From Alteromonas sp. KUL42 (GTDB lineage Bacteria; Pseudomonadota; Gammaproteobacteria; Enterobacterales; Alteromonadaceae): a stretch of DNA of 64,000 nt. This document shows, piece after piece, positions 9,879 to 19,355 of this stretch (the stretch's first letter is position 1; each line of letters begins with the position of its first letter). Location: contig NZ_BJKK01000019.1 of NCBI RefSeq assembly GCF_006538325.1, forward strand, positions 1 to 64,000. Reading direction: 5' to 3'. The notes below the pieces were generated by a model. That model was given only the letters and a program-made list of their open reading frames with translations, was not told where the DNA came from and did not search any database. Both the position numbers and the translations under genes were made by a program.

Positions 9879-11144
9879 GTGATTTATCAAATACTAGAAC
9901 AAGGCAAGTCTTCACGAGAATGTCTTGAACGTGTTCAGCGCAGACATAACCCGCGAGATAATGCGTGGCTGCAAGAGATGTCTCTTGGCGTAATGCGTCG
10001 CCTTCCTACTTTACAAACCTGGCTTCGCACCTTGTTAGACCGTCCATTGAAAGGGAATAAAAAGGTTATTGAGCACCTTATATTGCTAGGTCTCTATCAA
10101 TTGAGTTTCTCTCGCGTAAGCCAACATGCCGCGGTTGGGGAAACCGTCGCCGCAGCCCCCTATTTGGGCGGTGCGGGTTTAAAGGGGTTGGTGAATGCCG
10201 TTTTACGCAACTTTCAGCGCGATGGTCTGGCAGAGCAGCCTATCAACGACCCAATAATTAATAGCGGTCTTCCTAAATGGCTATACAAAGCGGTAGATGA
10301 AGCCTATGGCTTTGATGCTAATGCAGTGCGTGAAGCAACCAATGGCATGGCGCCAATTTGGCTAAGAGTAAATACGCAGCAAACCAGTGTCGACAACTAC
10401 AAGCAAGCGCTAGATAGCGTAAATGTTAGCTATGCGTTGAGTGAAGCGCACCCTGAAGCGATTATTTTAGAAAAACGTGAAGACATTACAGCGCTGCCGG
10501 GTTTTGAAAATGGCGAGTTTGCTGTTCAGGATGGCGCAGCGCAACTAGCTGCTCATTATCTTCAAGCTAAACCCAATGAACGTATTCTAGATTGCTGCGC
10601 AGCACCAGGCGGTAAGACCGGTCATATTGCCGAGCTAACACCGAAGCTATCTTACCTACTTGCATTAGACATGGACGCAGGCAGGCTGAAGCGTGTGGAA
10701 GAAAACATGGCTCGCCTAAAGCATACCGTCGATATCAAACAAGGGGACGCTGCAAACCCCAGTACTTGGTGGGATGGTAAGTTATTTGACAGAATTTTGC
10801 TTGATGCACCCTGTTCAGCAACGGGTGTTATTCGCAGACACCCAGACATTCGCTGGTTGCGCAAAGCAAGTGACATTACCAATCTAGTCACCCTACAACG
10901 TCAAATTCTAGATGCACTGTGGGCATTGTTAGCGCCCGGTGGCACATTGCTGTATGCCACCTGCTCTATATTGCCCCAAGAGAACAAACTGCAAATACAG
11001 CAGTTTTTGAAAGATACGCCAGAGGCAAGCTTACTCCCTCTTATAAAAACAGAAACTGTAGACAATCCAGGTCGCCAAATTCTACCTAGTGAGCAACAAA
11101 TGGATGGTTTCTATTATGCGAGGCTGGTAAAGTCAAAAAGCTAA
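9879..11144 (+). CDS. rsmB: 16S rRNA (cytosine967-C5)-methyltransferase, true start probably upstream
   Basis: RsmB methylates C967 of 16S rRNA. The protein has an N-terminal NusB-like RNA-binding domain and a C-terminal methyltransferase with DCCAAPGGKTGHIAE (SAM binding), LLDAPCSATGVIRRHPDIRW and YATCSILPQEN carrying the two cysteines. The first ordinary start, GTG 9879, gives 421 residues. However, the same frame upstream (9843-9878) encodes TKTKNLRADCAW, matching the conserved NLR... N-terminus of RsmB. No ATG/GTG/TTG lies in that frame before a TGA at 9816. Either a non-standard start (ATT 9834) is used, or a frameshift separates it from GTG 9826. Confidence 0.9.
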   Translation: MIYQILEQGKSSRECLERVQRRHNPRDNAWLQEMSLGVMRRLPTLQTWLRTLLDRPLKGNKKVIEHLILLGLYQLSFSRVSQHAAVGETVAAAPYLGGAGLKGLVNAVLRNFQRDGLAEQPINDPIINSGLPKWLYKAVDEAYGFDANAVREATNGMAPIWLRVNTQQTSVDNYKQALDSVNVSYALSEAHPEAIILEKREDITALPGFENGEFAVQDGAAQLAAHYLQAKPNERILDCCAAPGGKTGHIAELTPKLSYLLALDMDAGRLKRVEENMARLKHTVDIKQGDAANPSTWWDGKLFDRILLDAPCSATGVIRRHPDIRWLRKASDITNLVTLQRQILDALWALLAPGGTLLYATCSILPQENKLQIQQFLKDTPEASLLPLIKTETVDNPGRQILPSEQQMDGFYYARLVKSKS

Positions 11145-11240
11145 TATCAGAGTGGAGCAACCCTCTAGTTAGTTTTAGAACAAGCGCTTAAATAGCGTGT
11201 TGATGTATAGCAATAAGAATCGCAAGGCTAAATAATAACG

Positions 11241-12620
11241 ATGAAAATCATCATATTGGGCGCCGGCCAAGTGGGTGGCACATTGGCTGAAAACTTGGTA
11301 GGAGAAAATAACGAAATAACCGTTATTGACTCTGACGCCGGTATTCTACGCAATCTTCAAGACCGACTAGATCTTCAAGTGGTAACGGGCGTAGGCTCGC
11401 ATCCCGATGTTCTTAGAAAAGCAGGTGCAGAAGACGCTGACATGCTCATTGCTGTAACAAACAGTGATGAAAGTAATATGCTGGCCTGTCAGGTTGCCTA
11501 TAGTTTATTTAAAACACCTACAAAAATTGCCCGTGTTCGTTCAGAACAATACATCATCTATCAAGAGCAACTCTACAAGCAGCAAGATATTCCCGTTGAT
11601 CATATCATTGCGCCAGAACAGTTAGTCACCAAGGCGATTAAGCGACTTATTGATTACCCCGGTGCATTGCAAGTGGTTGAATTCGCCGAAGGTAAGGCCA
11701 GCCTAGTAGCCGTTAAAGCCTATTACGGTGGTTTGCTGGTGGGCCATGCGCTGTCAGCGTTGAAAGATCACATGCCCAATGTAGAAACTCGGGTAGCCGC
11801 TATTTATCGACGTGGCCGCCCTATCCGCCCTCTTGGAACTACGGTTATTGAAGCTGATGACGAAGTGTTTTTCATCGCTGCAACTAAACACATTCGCGCC
11901 GTAATGAGCGAACTACAAAAGCTAGAATCTAGTTATAAGCGCATTATGATCGCAGGCGGCGGCTTAATAGGGGCGGGTCTCGCCAAGCAGCTTGAACACA
12001 ACCATAATGTAAAGCTGATTGAATACAGCCCCGAGCGAGCGAAGTACTTGTCTGCGCATTTGGATAAAACCATTGTATTTAGCGGTGATGCGTCTGATCC
12101 AGAGCTATTAAGCGAAGAGAACGTCGAACAAGTAGACGCATTTATTGCGGTAACCAATGACGACGAAGCTAACATTATGTCGGCTATGCTGGCCAAACGC
12201 ATGGGTGCACAAAAAGCCATGGTGCTAATACAGCGCAGTGCTTATGTCGACTTAGTGCAAGGTGGCGAGATTGATATCGCGTTTTCACCTCAGCAAGCCA
12301 CGATTTCAGCACTACTCACCCACGTACGCCGTGGAGATATTGTTAACGTATATTCACTGCGACGTGGTGCTGCTGAGGCTATTGAAGCTATTGCCCATGG
12401 TGACGAGAACACATCAAAAGTGGTGGGCAAACAAATTGGCGATATCAAGTTACCACCAGGTACAACGATTGGTGCGATAGTGCGCGATGACCAAGTTATC
12501 ATTGCTCACAGTGACACTAAAATTGAAGCCAACGATCACGTTATTTTGTTTTTGGTTGATAAGAAATACATCAACGATGTTGAAAAGCTCTTCCAACCTA
12601 GCGCATTCTTTTTTATGTAA
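11241..12620 (+). CDS. trkA: Trk potassium uptake system peripheral NAD-binding protein
   Basis: TrkA gates the TrkH potassium channel on the cytoplasmic face of the membrane. The 459-residue protein shows the typical duplicated RCK arrangement. The first Rossmann fold starts [16 protein letters not shown] (3-18); the second starts about residue 233 with [18 protein letters not shown]. Each is followed by a TrkA_C domain. It ends 33 bases before the convergent, frameshifted trkH. Confidence 0.97.
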   Translation: MKIIILGAGQVGGTLAENLVGENNEITVIDSDAGILRNLQDRLDLQVVTGVGSHPDVLRKAGAEDADMLIAVTNSDESNMLACQVAYSLFKTPTKIARVRSEQYIIYQEQLYKQQDIPVDHIIAPEQLVTKAIKRLIDYPGALQVVEFAEGKASLVAVKAYYGGLLVGHALSALKDHMPNVETRVAAIYRRGRPIRPLGTTVIEADDEVFFIAATKHIRAVMSELQKLESSYKRIMIAGGGLIGAGLAKQLEHNHNVKLIEYSPERAKYLSAHLDKTIVFSGDASDPELLSEENVEQVDAFIAVTNDDEANIMSAMLAKRMGAQKAMVLIQRSAYVDLVQGGEIDIAFSPQQATISALLTHVRRGDIVNVYSLRRGAAEAIEAIAHGDENTSKVVGKQIGDIKLPPGTTIGAIVRDDQVIIAHSDTKIEANDHVILFLVDKKYINDVEKLFQPSAFFFM

Positions 12621-12653
12621 TTAATGTTTATATAGTTATTGGGTTTAAAAACC

Positions 12654-14106
12654 TTAACTACGCCAGAATGTAGGTGAAAACAGTACCAAAAGAGAAAAGA
12701 CTTCTAATCGTCCAAAGACCATTGCAACCACTAAGAGCCATTTACCAGAGTCAGTTACGTCTGCGTAGTTTGCAGCTACGCTACCCAAACCAGGCCCTAA
12801 ATTGTTCAGCATGGCTGCTGTTGCAGTAAATGCACTTAAATTATCTAGCCCTGTTGCAATTAGTCCTATCATAATGACAACAAATACCACAGCATAGGCA
12901 GAGAAGAACCCCCCATACTGCTTCAACCACTCTATCTGGCATGGCTCTATCGCCAAACTTAACGCTATATACCGCTTTGGGGTGGATAAGCCTGTCAACT
13001 TCGCGCTTACCTTGTAAGAACAATAAACACACCCTAACTACTTTCAAGCCACCACCCGTTGAGCTTGCACAGCCACCTATGAAGCTAGAGAAAATCAACA
13101 TTATTGGAAGGAATGTAGGCCATACGGAAAAGTCAGTGGTGGCAAAGCCCGCCGTAGTGCTAATAGACACGGCTTGGATCATCGCTTGATCAAGCGCCTG
13201 CTCTGCAGACGTGTAATACCCAGATAGTGTGAGTACAAAAAAGCAGATGCCAATAAGCGACGCTTGAATGATAAAGAATGCTTTGAATTCTGGATCGTAA
13301 AAATACCCGCGCAGCGAACGAGAACTCACTGCTGCGTAGTGAAGTGAAAAGTTAAGTGCAGCTATAAGTAAGAATACCGTACAAACCACATTCACCATCG
13401 GGCTATTAAAATACCCTAGGCTAGCATCGTGATTGGAGAACCCACCAATTGCTACCGTCGAGAATGCATGACATATCGCGTCAAACACATTCATTCCAGC
13501 AAGCCAATAGGCACCGGCACAAGCGATAGTGATAGACAAATAGATGTACCACAAATGTTTAGCAGTATCGGCAATACGGGGCGTCATTTTGTTGTCTTTA
13601 ACCGGGCCCGGAGTTTCAGCGCGGTATAGCTGCATTCCCCCAACACCAAGTATGGGAAGAATGGCTACCGCGAGAACAATGATACCCATGCCACCTAGCC
13701 ATTGAAGTTGCTGACGATAAAATTGAACCGAGTGGGGTAAGAAGTCTATACCCTCTATGACAGTAGCCCCTGTTGTTGTAAGCCCAGAGAAGGATTCAAA
13801 AAAAGCGTCGGTTACCGACATACTTGGCTGTTCTAACAGAATAAGAGGAATCGCACCCACACTAGCCAGTACAGACCAAAATAGTGCAACAATTAAGAAG
13901 CCTTCTCGCGCACGTAAGTCTTGCTTTTCTTGTCTATTCGGATACCACAATGCCATACCACCAATAACACACAGCACAAATGCCATGGTAAAGGGAAGTC
14001 CACTACCGTCTTGGTATATCAACGACACAACTGCTGGTGGGATCATTGTGACGCTAAACAGCGCAATGAGCAGCCCTAGAATTCGTATGATGGCGCGGTA
14101 GTGCAT
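12654..14106 (-). pseudogene. trkH: Trk potassium channel TrkH, split by a +1 frameshift in a G6 run
   Basis: Two overlapping minus-strand frames make one TrkH. The first (14106 down to 12841) covers about the first 385 residues and then runs into unrelated sequence after AVWG. The second, from about 12907 to 12654, continues GFFSAYAVVFVVIMIGLIATG to the natural end LVLFSPTFWRS. Removing one G from the six-G run (C6 on the plus strand, 12909-12914) restores one frame of 483 codons, exactly E. coli TrkH length. All else looks intact, including selectivity-filter segments such as GLTTTGATV and STVAIGGFS. It may be a real recent mutation, a phase-variable tract or a sequencing error. Confidence 0.9.
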
Positions 14107-14178
14107 AATGGGTTATGCCTTTGTTTTTATAATAGCAATTGGGTTTGTTTCAGGAATTTGATTATAGGACCATACCGC

Positions 14179-14206
14179 ATGAGGGGAAACCTTTGTTTCC
14201 CCTCAT
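14179..14206. other. 12-bp perfect hairpin between elbB and trkH
   Basis: Arms ATGAGGGGAAAC and GTTTCCCCTCAT around CTTT. It lies 29 bases after the elbB stop. Neither side has a proper T tract, so termination is possible but weak. Confidence 0.5.
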
Positions 14207-14234
14207 TATGTATGAATAACCGCAATGTTTGGGA

Positions 14235-14888
14235 TTATTTCATCGCCAATACGGTTTGAACCATTTTGCTGATGCTTTTGTGCGCCTCAGAAATACTGGT
14301 GGCCAACATGTATGCGGGAGTTGTAACAAGTTTGACTTCATTGTCTATGACAACATCATCAACCGCACAGTTAACATGGGATGCACCTAATGCATTAACG
14401 CCTTCAGCAGTAGCCTGGTCATTCCCAATAGTTAGCTTAACGTTATTACCATATACCTTAGCGGCAAGTACTGGTGCGATACACGCATATGCAGCTGGCT
14501 TTCTCGCTTTAGCAAAGCGCTGGCAAACATCTAACAAGTCGTCATTAAATGCACATTCACTGCCATCAACAGCAAAGGTGCACAAGTTTTTTGCAGCGCC
14601 AAAACCGCCCGGAAGAATGAGCGCGTCAAAAGCGTCTACATTGCATTCTGTCAGCGGTTTTATATCACCTCGCGCAATACGCGCAGATTCCACAAGAACG
14701 TTGCGCGACTCACCCTCAGACACCTCACCTGTTAAATGATTAACCACATGTAGTTGTTCAACGTCTGGTGCAAAACATTGATACTTCGCTCCTTCTAATT
14801 CAATGGCAAGTAAGGTTAAAACTGCTTCATGAAGCTCTGCGCCATCGAAAACACCACTTCCACTTAAAATTACCGCTACTTGTTTCAT
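14235..14888 (-). CDS. elbB: ElbB glyoxalase / DJ-1-PfpI-like protein
   Basis: A 217-residue class I glutamine amidotransferase-like fold of the ElbB/sigma cross-reacting protein 27A family. It begins VAVILSGSGVFDGAELHE, has DALILPGGFGAAKNLCTFA around residue 90, and YACIAPVLAAK with the nucleophile-position cysteine. E. coli ElbB has weak glyoxalase activity and was linked to isoprenoid synthesis; the true role is unsettled. It is divergent from polA and probably monocistronic. Confidence 0.92.
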   Translation of the reverse strand: MKQVAVILSGSGVFDGAELHEAVLTLLAIELEGAKYQCFAPDVEQLHVVNHLTGEVSEGESRNVLVESARIARGDIKPLTECNVDAFDALILPGGFGAAKNLCTFAVDGSECAFNDDLLDVCQRFAKARKPAAYACIAPVLAAKVYGNNVKLTIGNDQATAEGVNALGASHVNCAVDDVVIDNEVKLVTTPAYMLATSISEAHKSISKMVQTVLAMK

Positions 14889-15309
14889 TTTACCCTCCTA
14901 GGCGTTATGCCATCTACTTATGCGAAAACTGGCTATAAAACACACAGCATTTAAAAAAAACGTTCTTAATAATACATGTATAAATTGTAAATGATTATGC
15001 TACATTAAATGACCAACTTGGTTAAGCCTGTTATAAAAGCACACTAAGTTATCCACATAAAGAGAAAAGCCTTGTAGTAGGTGTATAGAAAACACACCTT
15101 GTCTTTATCCCCTTATTTTTCTTGATCTCAAGTGAGATCGTTAAGTCGATCACGATTTTATCGATCTTGTGCTTGGTTCAATTAGATCACAAAGTTATCC
15201 ACAGTGTATTACTGAGTAAAAATCTCAGCATTGGTTCGTCTCAATGTGGCGATCTAACGCGGGCTGTGGCATCCTTGCGCACATATTTTATCGTGGAAAT
15301 TTGTTCTGT
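14889..15309. promoter_or_regulatory. elbB-polA intergenic region with DnaA boxes and a GATC cluster
   Basis: A 421-base region without genes. It contains two perfect DnaA boxes TTATCCACA on the plus strand (15049-15057 and 15195-15203). Between them lie five GATC sites within 65 bases (15124, 15136, 15148, 15163, 15185). Two of these form a perfect palindrome GATCTCA-AG-TGAGATC (15124-15139). The arrangement resembles a small DnaA/SeqA-binding locus upstream of polA. An in-frame ATG at 15244 would extend PolA by 22 residues unrelated to the family, so the region is read as noncoding. Confidence 0.6.
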
Positions 15310-18126
15310 ATGCCTGATTCTAAAAAGCCGCCATTTATTCTTGTTGATGGATCGTCCTATTTATTTAGAGCGTTTCATGGTTTGCCTCCTTTAACCAATT
15401 CAAAAGGGCAAGACACTGGGGCGATCTACGGTGTTGTGAACATGCTTAAGAGTTTAATTAAGCAATATAACCCTACACACATGGCTGTAATTTTTGATGC
15501 AAAAGGCAAAACATTTCGCGACGATATTTATCAAGAGTATAAAGCGAATCGCCCACCAATGCCGGAAGAACTCAGAAGCCAAATTGAGCCGCTTCACGCC
15601 ATTATAAAAGCAATGGGGCTACCGGTAATTGTTGAATCGGGGGTAGAAGCCGACGACGTTATTGGCACGCTCGCGACTCACGCCACTGCAAAAGGTATAG
15701 AGACCGTTATCAGTACTGGCGATAAAGACATGGCTCAGCTGGTAAATGAACACGTTACTTTAATCAATACCATGACAAACCAAGTCATGGATATCGAAGG
15801 TGTAAAAACGAAATTCGGTATTCCACCTGAATTGGTTATCGACTTCCTCGCACTTAAGGGAGATAAAGTCGACAACATCCCTGGCGTTCCTGGCGTAGGT
15901 GATAAAAGTGCGCAAGCGCTTCTCAATGGAATTGGTGGAATTGATGCTATCTATGACAACCTGGATAAAATTGCGGATCTTTCATTTAGAGGCAGTAAAA
16001 CCATGGCTGCTAAAATGCAAGAATATGAAGAGCAAGCCCGCCTTTCTTACACACTAGCCACGATTAGCATCGACCTAGAATTAGATTACGACGTAGAAGC
16101 ACTGATGCCTTCAAAGGCAGATAATGAACAACTTCGCGATCTTTTTGCAGAGTACGAATTCAAGCGTTGGCATACTGAAGTTAGCGCACAGCTAGGCATT
16201 GAAAGTACGGGCAGTGAGCATAACGCCACGAAAAATAGTGAGCAATCCTCATCGACAGTAGACAATACTGACAGTAGCGATGACAAAACACAGTCTGAAA
16301 GTATTGCTATTGATAAGTCGAACTATGAAACTGTACTTGATGAAGCACGTTTTAAAGAATGGATCAGCGCGCTTGAAAGCGCTGCTCTCTTCGCTTTTGA
16401 TACAGAAACCACCAGCCTTGATTACATGGATGCTGAACTTGTTGGCGTTTCATTTTGCATAGAAGCAGGTAAAGCAGCTTATGTTCCTGTTGCGCATGAT
16501 TACCCTGATGCACCAGTACAGCTATCTCGCGACTACGTTTTAGACGCACTTAAGCCAATACTCGAATCCAACGATGCGATAAAGGTTGGACAACACATTA
16601 AGTACGACAAAAACGTACTTGCCAACTACGGTATTACACTTAATGGCATTGGTTTTGACACCATGCTTGAGAGTTATGTATTAAATAGTACGGCTCAGCG
16701 CCATGACATGGACTCGCTGGCACTTGCTTATTTGGGTCACAAAACTATCCATTTTGAAGAAATTGCCGGCAAAGGTGCTAAGCAGTTAACGTTTAACCAA
16801 ATCGCTTTAGAAGAGGCAGGCCCTTATGCTGCGGAAGACGCAGATATAACGCTTCGCCTTCATCAGGCCATTTGGGAAAAGTTGAGTGAGATACCAGAAC
16901 TCAAACGCTTATTAATTGATGTTGAAGTACCCCTTGCTTGCGTGTTGTCACGTATGGAGCAAGAAGGTGTACTCATCGATAGTCAAAAGCTAAGACAGCA
17001 GAGCCAAGATTTAGCAACGCGTATTGCTGAACTAGAAAAAGAAGTGCATGAAGAAGCTGGAGAGCCTTTTAACTTGGGCTCTACTAAGCAGTTACAGCAC
17101 ATTCTATTTGAAAAAATGTCACTTCCGGTCATTAAGAAAACGCCAAAAGGTGCCCCTTCTACATCTGAAGATGTGCTTCAAGAACTCGCTTTAGAATACC
17201 CACTTCCACAAAAGATTATGGAATACCGTGGTTTAACTAAGCTAAAAAACACCTACACCGATAAGCTGCCTAAGATGATAAACCATCGTACGGGTCGCGT
17301 TCACACTTCGTATCATCAAGCCGTAACCGCGACGGGCCGTTTGTCGTCCACCGATCCAAACCTTCAGAATATTCCTATTCGCAATGAAGAAGGTCGTCGT
17401 GTTCGACAAGCCTTTGTTCCGCGCGAAGGTAATAGAATTGTAGCAGCCGATTATTCTCAAATTGAACTTAGAATAATGGCGCATTTATCGGGTGACAAAG
17501 GCTTACTTGATGCATTCGCGCAAGGTAAAGATATTCACAAAGCAACCGCTGCCGAGGTATTTGGGGTTCCCTTGTCAGAAGTTACCACTGAACAACGCAG
17601 AAGTGCTAAAGCCATTAACTTTGGCCTTATTTACGGCATGAGTGCATTTGGATTGTCTAAGCAGTTGAACATTCCGCGTAATGAAGCGCAAAAGTACATG
17701 GATTTATATTTTGAGCGCTACCCTGGTGTTTTAACCTATATGAATTCAACCCGCGAAGGCGCAAAAGAAAAAGGCTATGTTGAAACTGTATTTGGTCGAC
17801 GTTTGTATTTACCAGACATCAAAGCCAGTAATGGTGCCCGCAGGAAAGGCGCAGAGCGAGCAGCAATTAATGCTCCTATGCAAGGTACGGCAGCTGACAT
17901 CATAAAAATGGCTATGATTAAGGTTGATGATTGGATACATAACAACGCTTCTGACGAAGTAACTATGATGATGCAAGTACACGATGAACTCGTGTTTGAA
18001 ATAAAACAAGATAAAGTCGACACCCATATTGCTACGATTAAATCACTGATGGAACGTGCTGCGACCCTTCATGTACCTCTAGAGGTTGAAGTAGGTGTAG
18101 GTGAAAACTGGGATGAAGCACACTAA
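15310..18126 (+). CDS. polA: DNA polymerase I
   Basis: A 938-residue repair and Okazaki-fragment-processing polymerase. It has an N-terminal 5'-3' exonuclease ([44 protein letters not shown]), then a 3'-5' exonuclease domain with the acidic pair preserved ([11 protein letters not shown]). The polymerase domain has motif A ([14 protein letters not shown]), motif B ([20 protein letters not shown]) and motif C (QVHDELVFE). The start at 15310 is chosen because family similarity begins there. A GGAAAT stretch upstream is a weak ribosome site. It is monocistronic and followed by Spot 42, as in E. coli. Confidence 0.98.
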   Translation: MPDSKKPPFILVDGSSYLFRAFHGLPPLTNSKGQDTGAIYGVVNMLKSLIKQYNPTHMAVIFDAKGKTFRDDIYQEYKANRPPMPEELRSQIEPLHAIIKAMGLPVIVESGVEADDVIGTLATHATAKGIETVISTGDKDMAQLVNEHVTLINTMTNQVMDIEGVKTKFGIPPELVIDFLALKGDKVDNIPGVPGVGDKSAQALLNGIGGIDAIYDNLDKIADLSFRGSKTMAAKMQEYEEQARLSYTLATISIDLELDYDVEALMPSKADNEQLRDLFAEYEFKRWHTEVSAQLGIESTGSEHNATKNSEQSSSTVDNTDSSDDKTQSESIAIDKSNYETVLDEARFKEWISALESAALFAFDTETTSLDYMDAELVGVSFCIEAGKAAYVPVAHDYPDAPVQLSRDYVLDALKPILESNDAIKVGQHIKYDKNVLANYGITLNGIGFDTMLESYVLNSTAQRHDMDSLALAYLGHKTIHFEEIAGKGAKQLTFNQIALEEAGPYAAEDADITLRLHQAIWEKLSEIPELKRLLIDVEVPLACVLSRMEQEGVLIDSQKLRQQSQDLATRIAELEKEVHEEAGEPFNLGSTKQLQHILFEKMSLPVIKKTPKGAPSTSEDVLQELALEYPLPQKIMEYRGLTKLKNTYTDKLPKMINHRTGRVHTSYHQAVTATGRLSSTDPNLQNIPIRNEEGRRVRQAFVPREGNRIVAADYSQIELRIMAHLSGDKGLLDAFAQGKDIHKATAAEVFGVPLSEVTTEQRRSAKAINFGLIYGMSAFGLSKQLNIPRNEAQKYMDLYFERYPGVLTYMNSTREGAKEKGYVETVFGRRLYLPDIKASNGARRKGAERAAINAPMQGTAADIIKMAMIKVDDWIHNNASDEVTMMMQVHDELVFEIKQDKVDTHIATIKSLMERAATLHVPLEVEVGVGENWDEAH

Positions 18127-18145
18127 GAAAGTGTCACTGCATTTA

Positions 18146-18160
18146 GTAATTAGATTACAG
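18146..18160 (+). promoter_or_regulatory. HexR-like operator 1 upstream of Spot 42
   Basis: GTAATTAGATTACAG contains the palindrome GTAAT-TAG-ATTAC. It fits the HexR consensus of gammaproteobacteria (about TGTAATTAAATTACA) and lies 61 bases upstream of the Spot 42 -35 element. Site seen; regulator inferred. Confidence 0.6.
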
Positions 18161-18198
18161 GTTTTTTAATAATTTATGTAGAAAACCGGTGAATTTTG

Positions 18199-18213
18199 GT
18201 AATTAAATTACAG
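18199..18213 (+). promoter_or_regulatory. HexR-like operator 2 upstream of Spot 42
   Basis: GTAATTAAATTACAG differs by one base from the first copy 53 bp away, and 14 of 15 bases match TGTAATTAAATTACA (GTAAT-TAA-ATTAC core). It ends 7 bases before the -35 TTGCCT, a position suited to controlling RNA polymerase. Confidence 0.65.
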
Positions 18214-18220
18214 CTTACTC

Positions 18221-18248
18221 TTGCCTTTTTCATGCGTTGTTGTAATAT
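18221..18248 (+). promoter_or_regulatory. Spot 42 promoter
   Basis: -35 TTGCCT (18221-18226), 16-bp spacer and -10 TAATAT (18243-18248). The conserved first base of Spot 42 (18256) is 8 bases after the -10. Confidence 0.75.
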
Positions 18249-18255
18249 TACGCAT

Positions 18256-18327
18256 GTAGGGTACAGAGGTGAGAAAGCTGTTTTCAAACCTTTGCTTTAA
18301 CCCCGACAGTTTTGTCGGGGTTTTTTT
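18256..18327 (+). ncRNA. spf: Spot 42 small RNA
   Basis: The first 15 bases, GTAGGGTACAGAGGT, are identical to E. coli Spot 42. A later TCAAACCTTTGCTT resembles the E. coli TCAGACCTTTTACTT block. The RNA ends in a classic terminator, CCCCGACA-GTTT-TGTCGGGG followed by seven T (18301-18327). Length is about 72 bases against 109 in E. coli, so the segment before the terminator is shortened. Synteny polA-spf-engB is conserved. Spot 42 is an Hfq-dependent repressor of sugar and central-carbon genes. No CRP site is evident; two HexR-like operators lie upstream instead. Confidence 0.93.
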
Positions 18328-18348
18328 ATGCTTAAAGAAAATAAACAA

Positions 18349-18362
18349 TTGATAAAAATCAA
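18349..18362 (+). promoter_or_regulatory. perfect FNR-type box upstream of a predicted small RNA
   Basis: TTGAT-AAAA-ATCAA matches the FNR consensus in all ten defined positions. It is centred about 42-44 bases before the proposed start near 18398 and about 33-34 bases before the centre of a TATTTA -10 (18387-18392), which is class II activator geometry. Confidence 0.65.
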
Positions 18363-18397
18363 TGAGTTAAAAATAAAATCAATTTTTATTTACTTTT

Positions 18398-18487
18398 TGT
18401 TGAACTTCCCTGCCTCAGCGTACTCTTACTATCGGTTTTTATGTGTTTTCTCTCAGTTTACGCCCCGCTATTGCGGGGCGTTCTTTT
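18398..18487 (+). ncRNA. predicted FNR-controlled small RNA between Spot 42 and engB
   Basis: No reading frame lies here, yet there is an ordered set of transcription signals. These are a perfect FNR box (18349-18362), a -10-like TATTTA (18387-18392), about 60 bases of pyrimidine-rich sequence (including CTTCCCTGCCTC and TTCTCTC), and a strong terminator CGCCCCGC-TATT-GCGGGGCG plus TTCTTTT (18461-18487). The T tract follows the stem only on the plus strand, so the hairpin does not mainly serve leftward engB. The predicted RNA is about 90 bases. No similarity to E. coli FnrS was recognised. The start site is inferred; a longer RNA read through from Spot 42 is the alternative. Confidence 0.5.
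18461..18487 (+). terminator. rho-independent terminator of the predicted small RNA
   Basis: 8-bp GC stem CGCCCCGC/GCGGGGCG, TATT loop, then TTCTTTT. On the minus strand the stem is followed by GTAAACTG, so it would end engB transcripts only poorly. Confidence 0.8.
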
Positions 18488-18528
18488 ATCTGCTGAAAAG
18501 ATAATGCCGTTATTCGCTCAATGTCAGC

Positions 18529-19182
18529 TTAGTCATTCCCTTCTTCGTTTGTCGCATCATCAATTGAATCAGCATCTTCATCGGCTTTATGTAAACCAAA
18601 CCACCCATTAAGAACGTGTTCTAACTCTGGTAAACCATGCTTATTTAGTGATGAAAAGGTTTGTACTGTTACATCACCCATAAACGCAAGAGCCGCTTCT
18701 CTTGCCATCAGTAATTGAGCCTTTCGCTTCCCAGATTTAAATTTATCTGCTTTGGTCAAAAGTGCTAACACAGGAATGTTTGAGTCGACTGCCCACTGAA
18801 TAAGATCTTGGTCAATATCTTTAAACGGATGACGAATGTCCATTAAAACAACTAACCCTTTTAGCGATTTCCGTTTTTGTAGATACTCGCCAAGTGATGC
18901 CTGCCATTTTTTCTTCATTGCAATAGGCACTTTTGCAAAGCCATAGCCTGGCAAATCGACAAGACGCAAATCCTCTTCCAGCTCAAAGACATTAATAAGC
19001 TGTGTCCGGCCTGGTGTTTTACTGGTACGCGCCAAGTTTTTTTGACGTGTTAGTGTATTTAACGCACTGGATTTCCCTGCGTTTGAGCGGCCAGCAAACG
19101 CCACTTCTATTCCGGTGTCATTCTTTAAGTGACGAATATCTGGTGCACTAGTAAAGAATTTTGCTTTGGTGTAATACGACAT
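18529..19182 (-). CDS. engB: ribosome biogenesis GTP-binding protein EngB/YihA
   Basis: A 217-residue essential GTPase of 50S subunit assembly. The G-motifs are intact: GRSNAGKSS (31-39, P-loop), [11 protein letters not shown] (G3, near 76), LTKADK (G4) and TFSSLNKHG (G5). The C-terminal tail ([17 protein letters not shown]) is acidic and variable. Position next to polA/spf is as in E. coli. Confidence 0.97.
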   Translation of the reverse strand: MSYYTKAKFFTSAPDIRHLKNDTGIEVAFAGRSNAGKSSALNTLTRQKNLARTSKTPGRTQLINVFELEEDLRLVDLPGYGFAKVPIAMKKKWQASLGEYLQKRKSLKGLVVLMDIRHPFKDIDQDLIQWAVDSNIPVLALLTKADKFKSGKRKAQLLMAREAALAFMGDVTVQTFSSLNKHGLPELEHVLNGWFGLHKADEDADSIDDATNEEGND

Positions 19183-19355
19183 CTAGACTAATCTCCACAT
19201 GCGTCACAACCTTGGGTTTACAGTTTTTTAATAAATAAACCAACTAAAACCATAGTTTTATCATGGAATAGGTTTTTCTGACGCGTTAAATGTGTAAAAT
19301 ACGCATGATATCACGTATATCACGCGAGCCGTTGGATCCATTTAAGAGATTTATT

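Noticed and set aside
12903..12920. Programmed -1 frameshifting to make full TrkH
   Set aside because: Rejoining needs +1 (or -2), and no slippery heptamer plus downstream structure fits; a plain indel is simpler.
15122..15394. 90-codon frame upstream of and into polA
   Set aside because: It runs through the GATC/DnaA-box region and overlaps polA in another frame; it has no coding character.
18461..18487. Hairpin as the engB terminator
   Set aside because: On the minus strand no T tract follows the stem, whereas TTCTTTT follows it on the plus strand.
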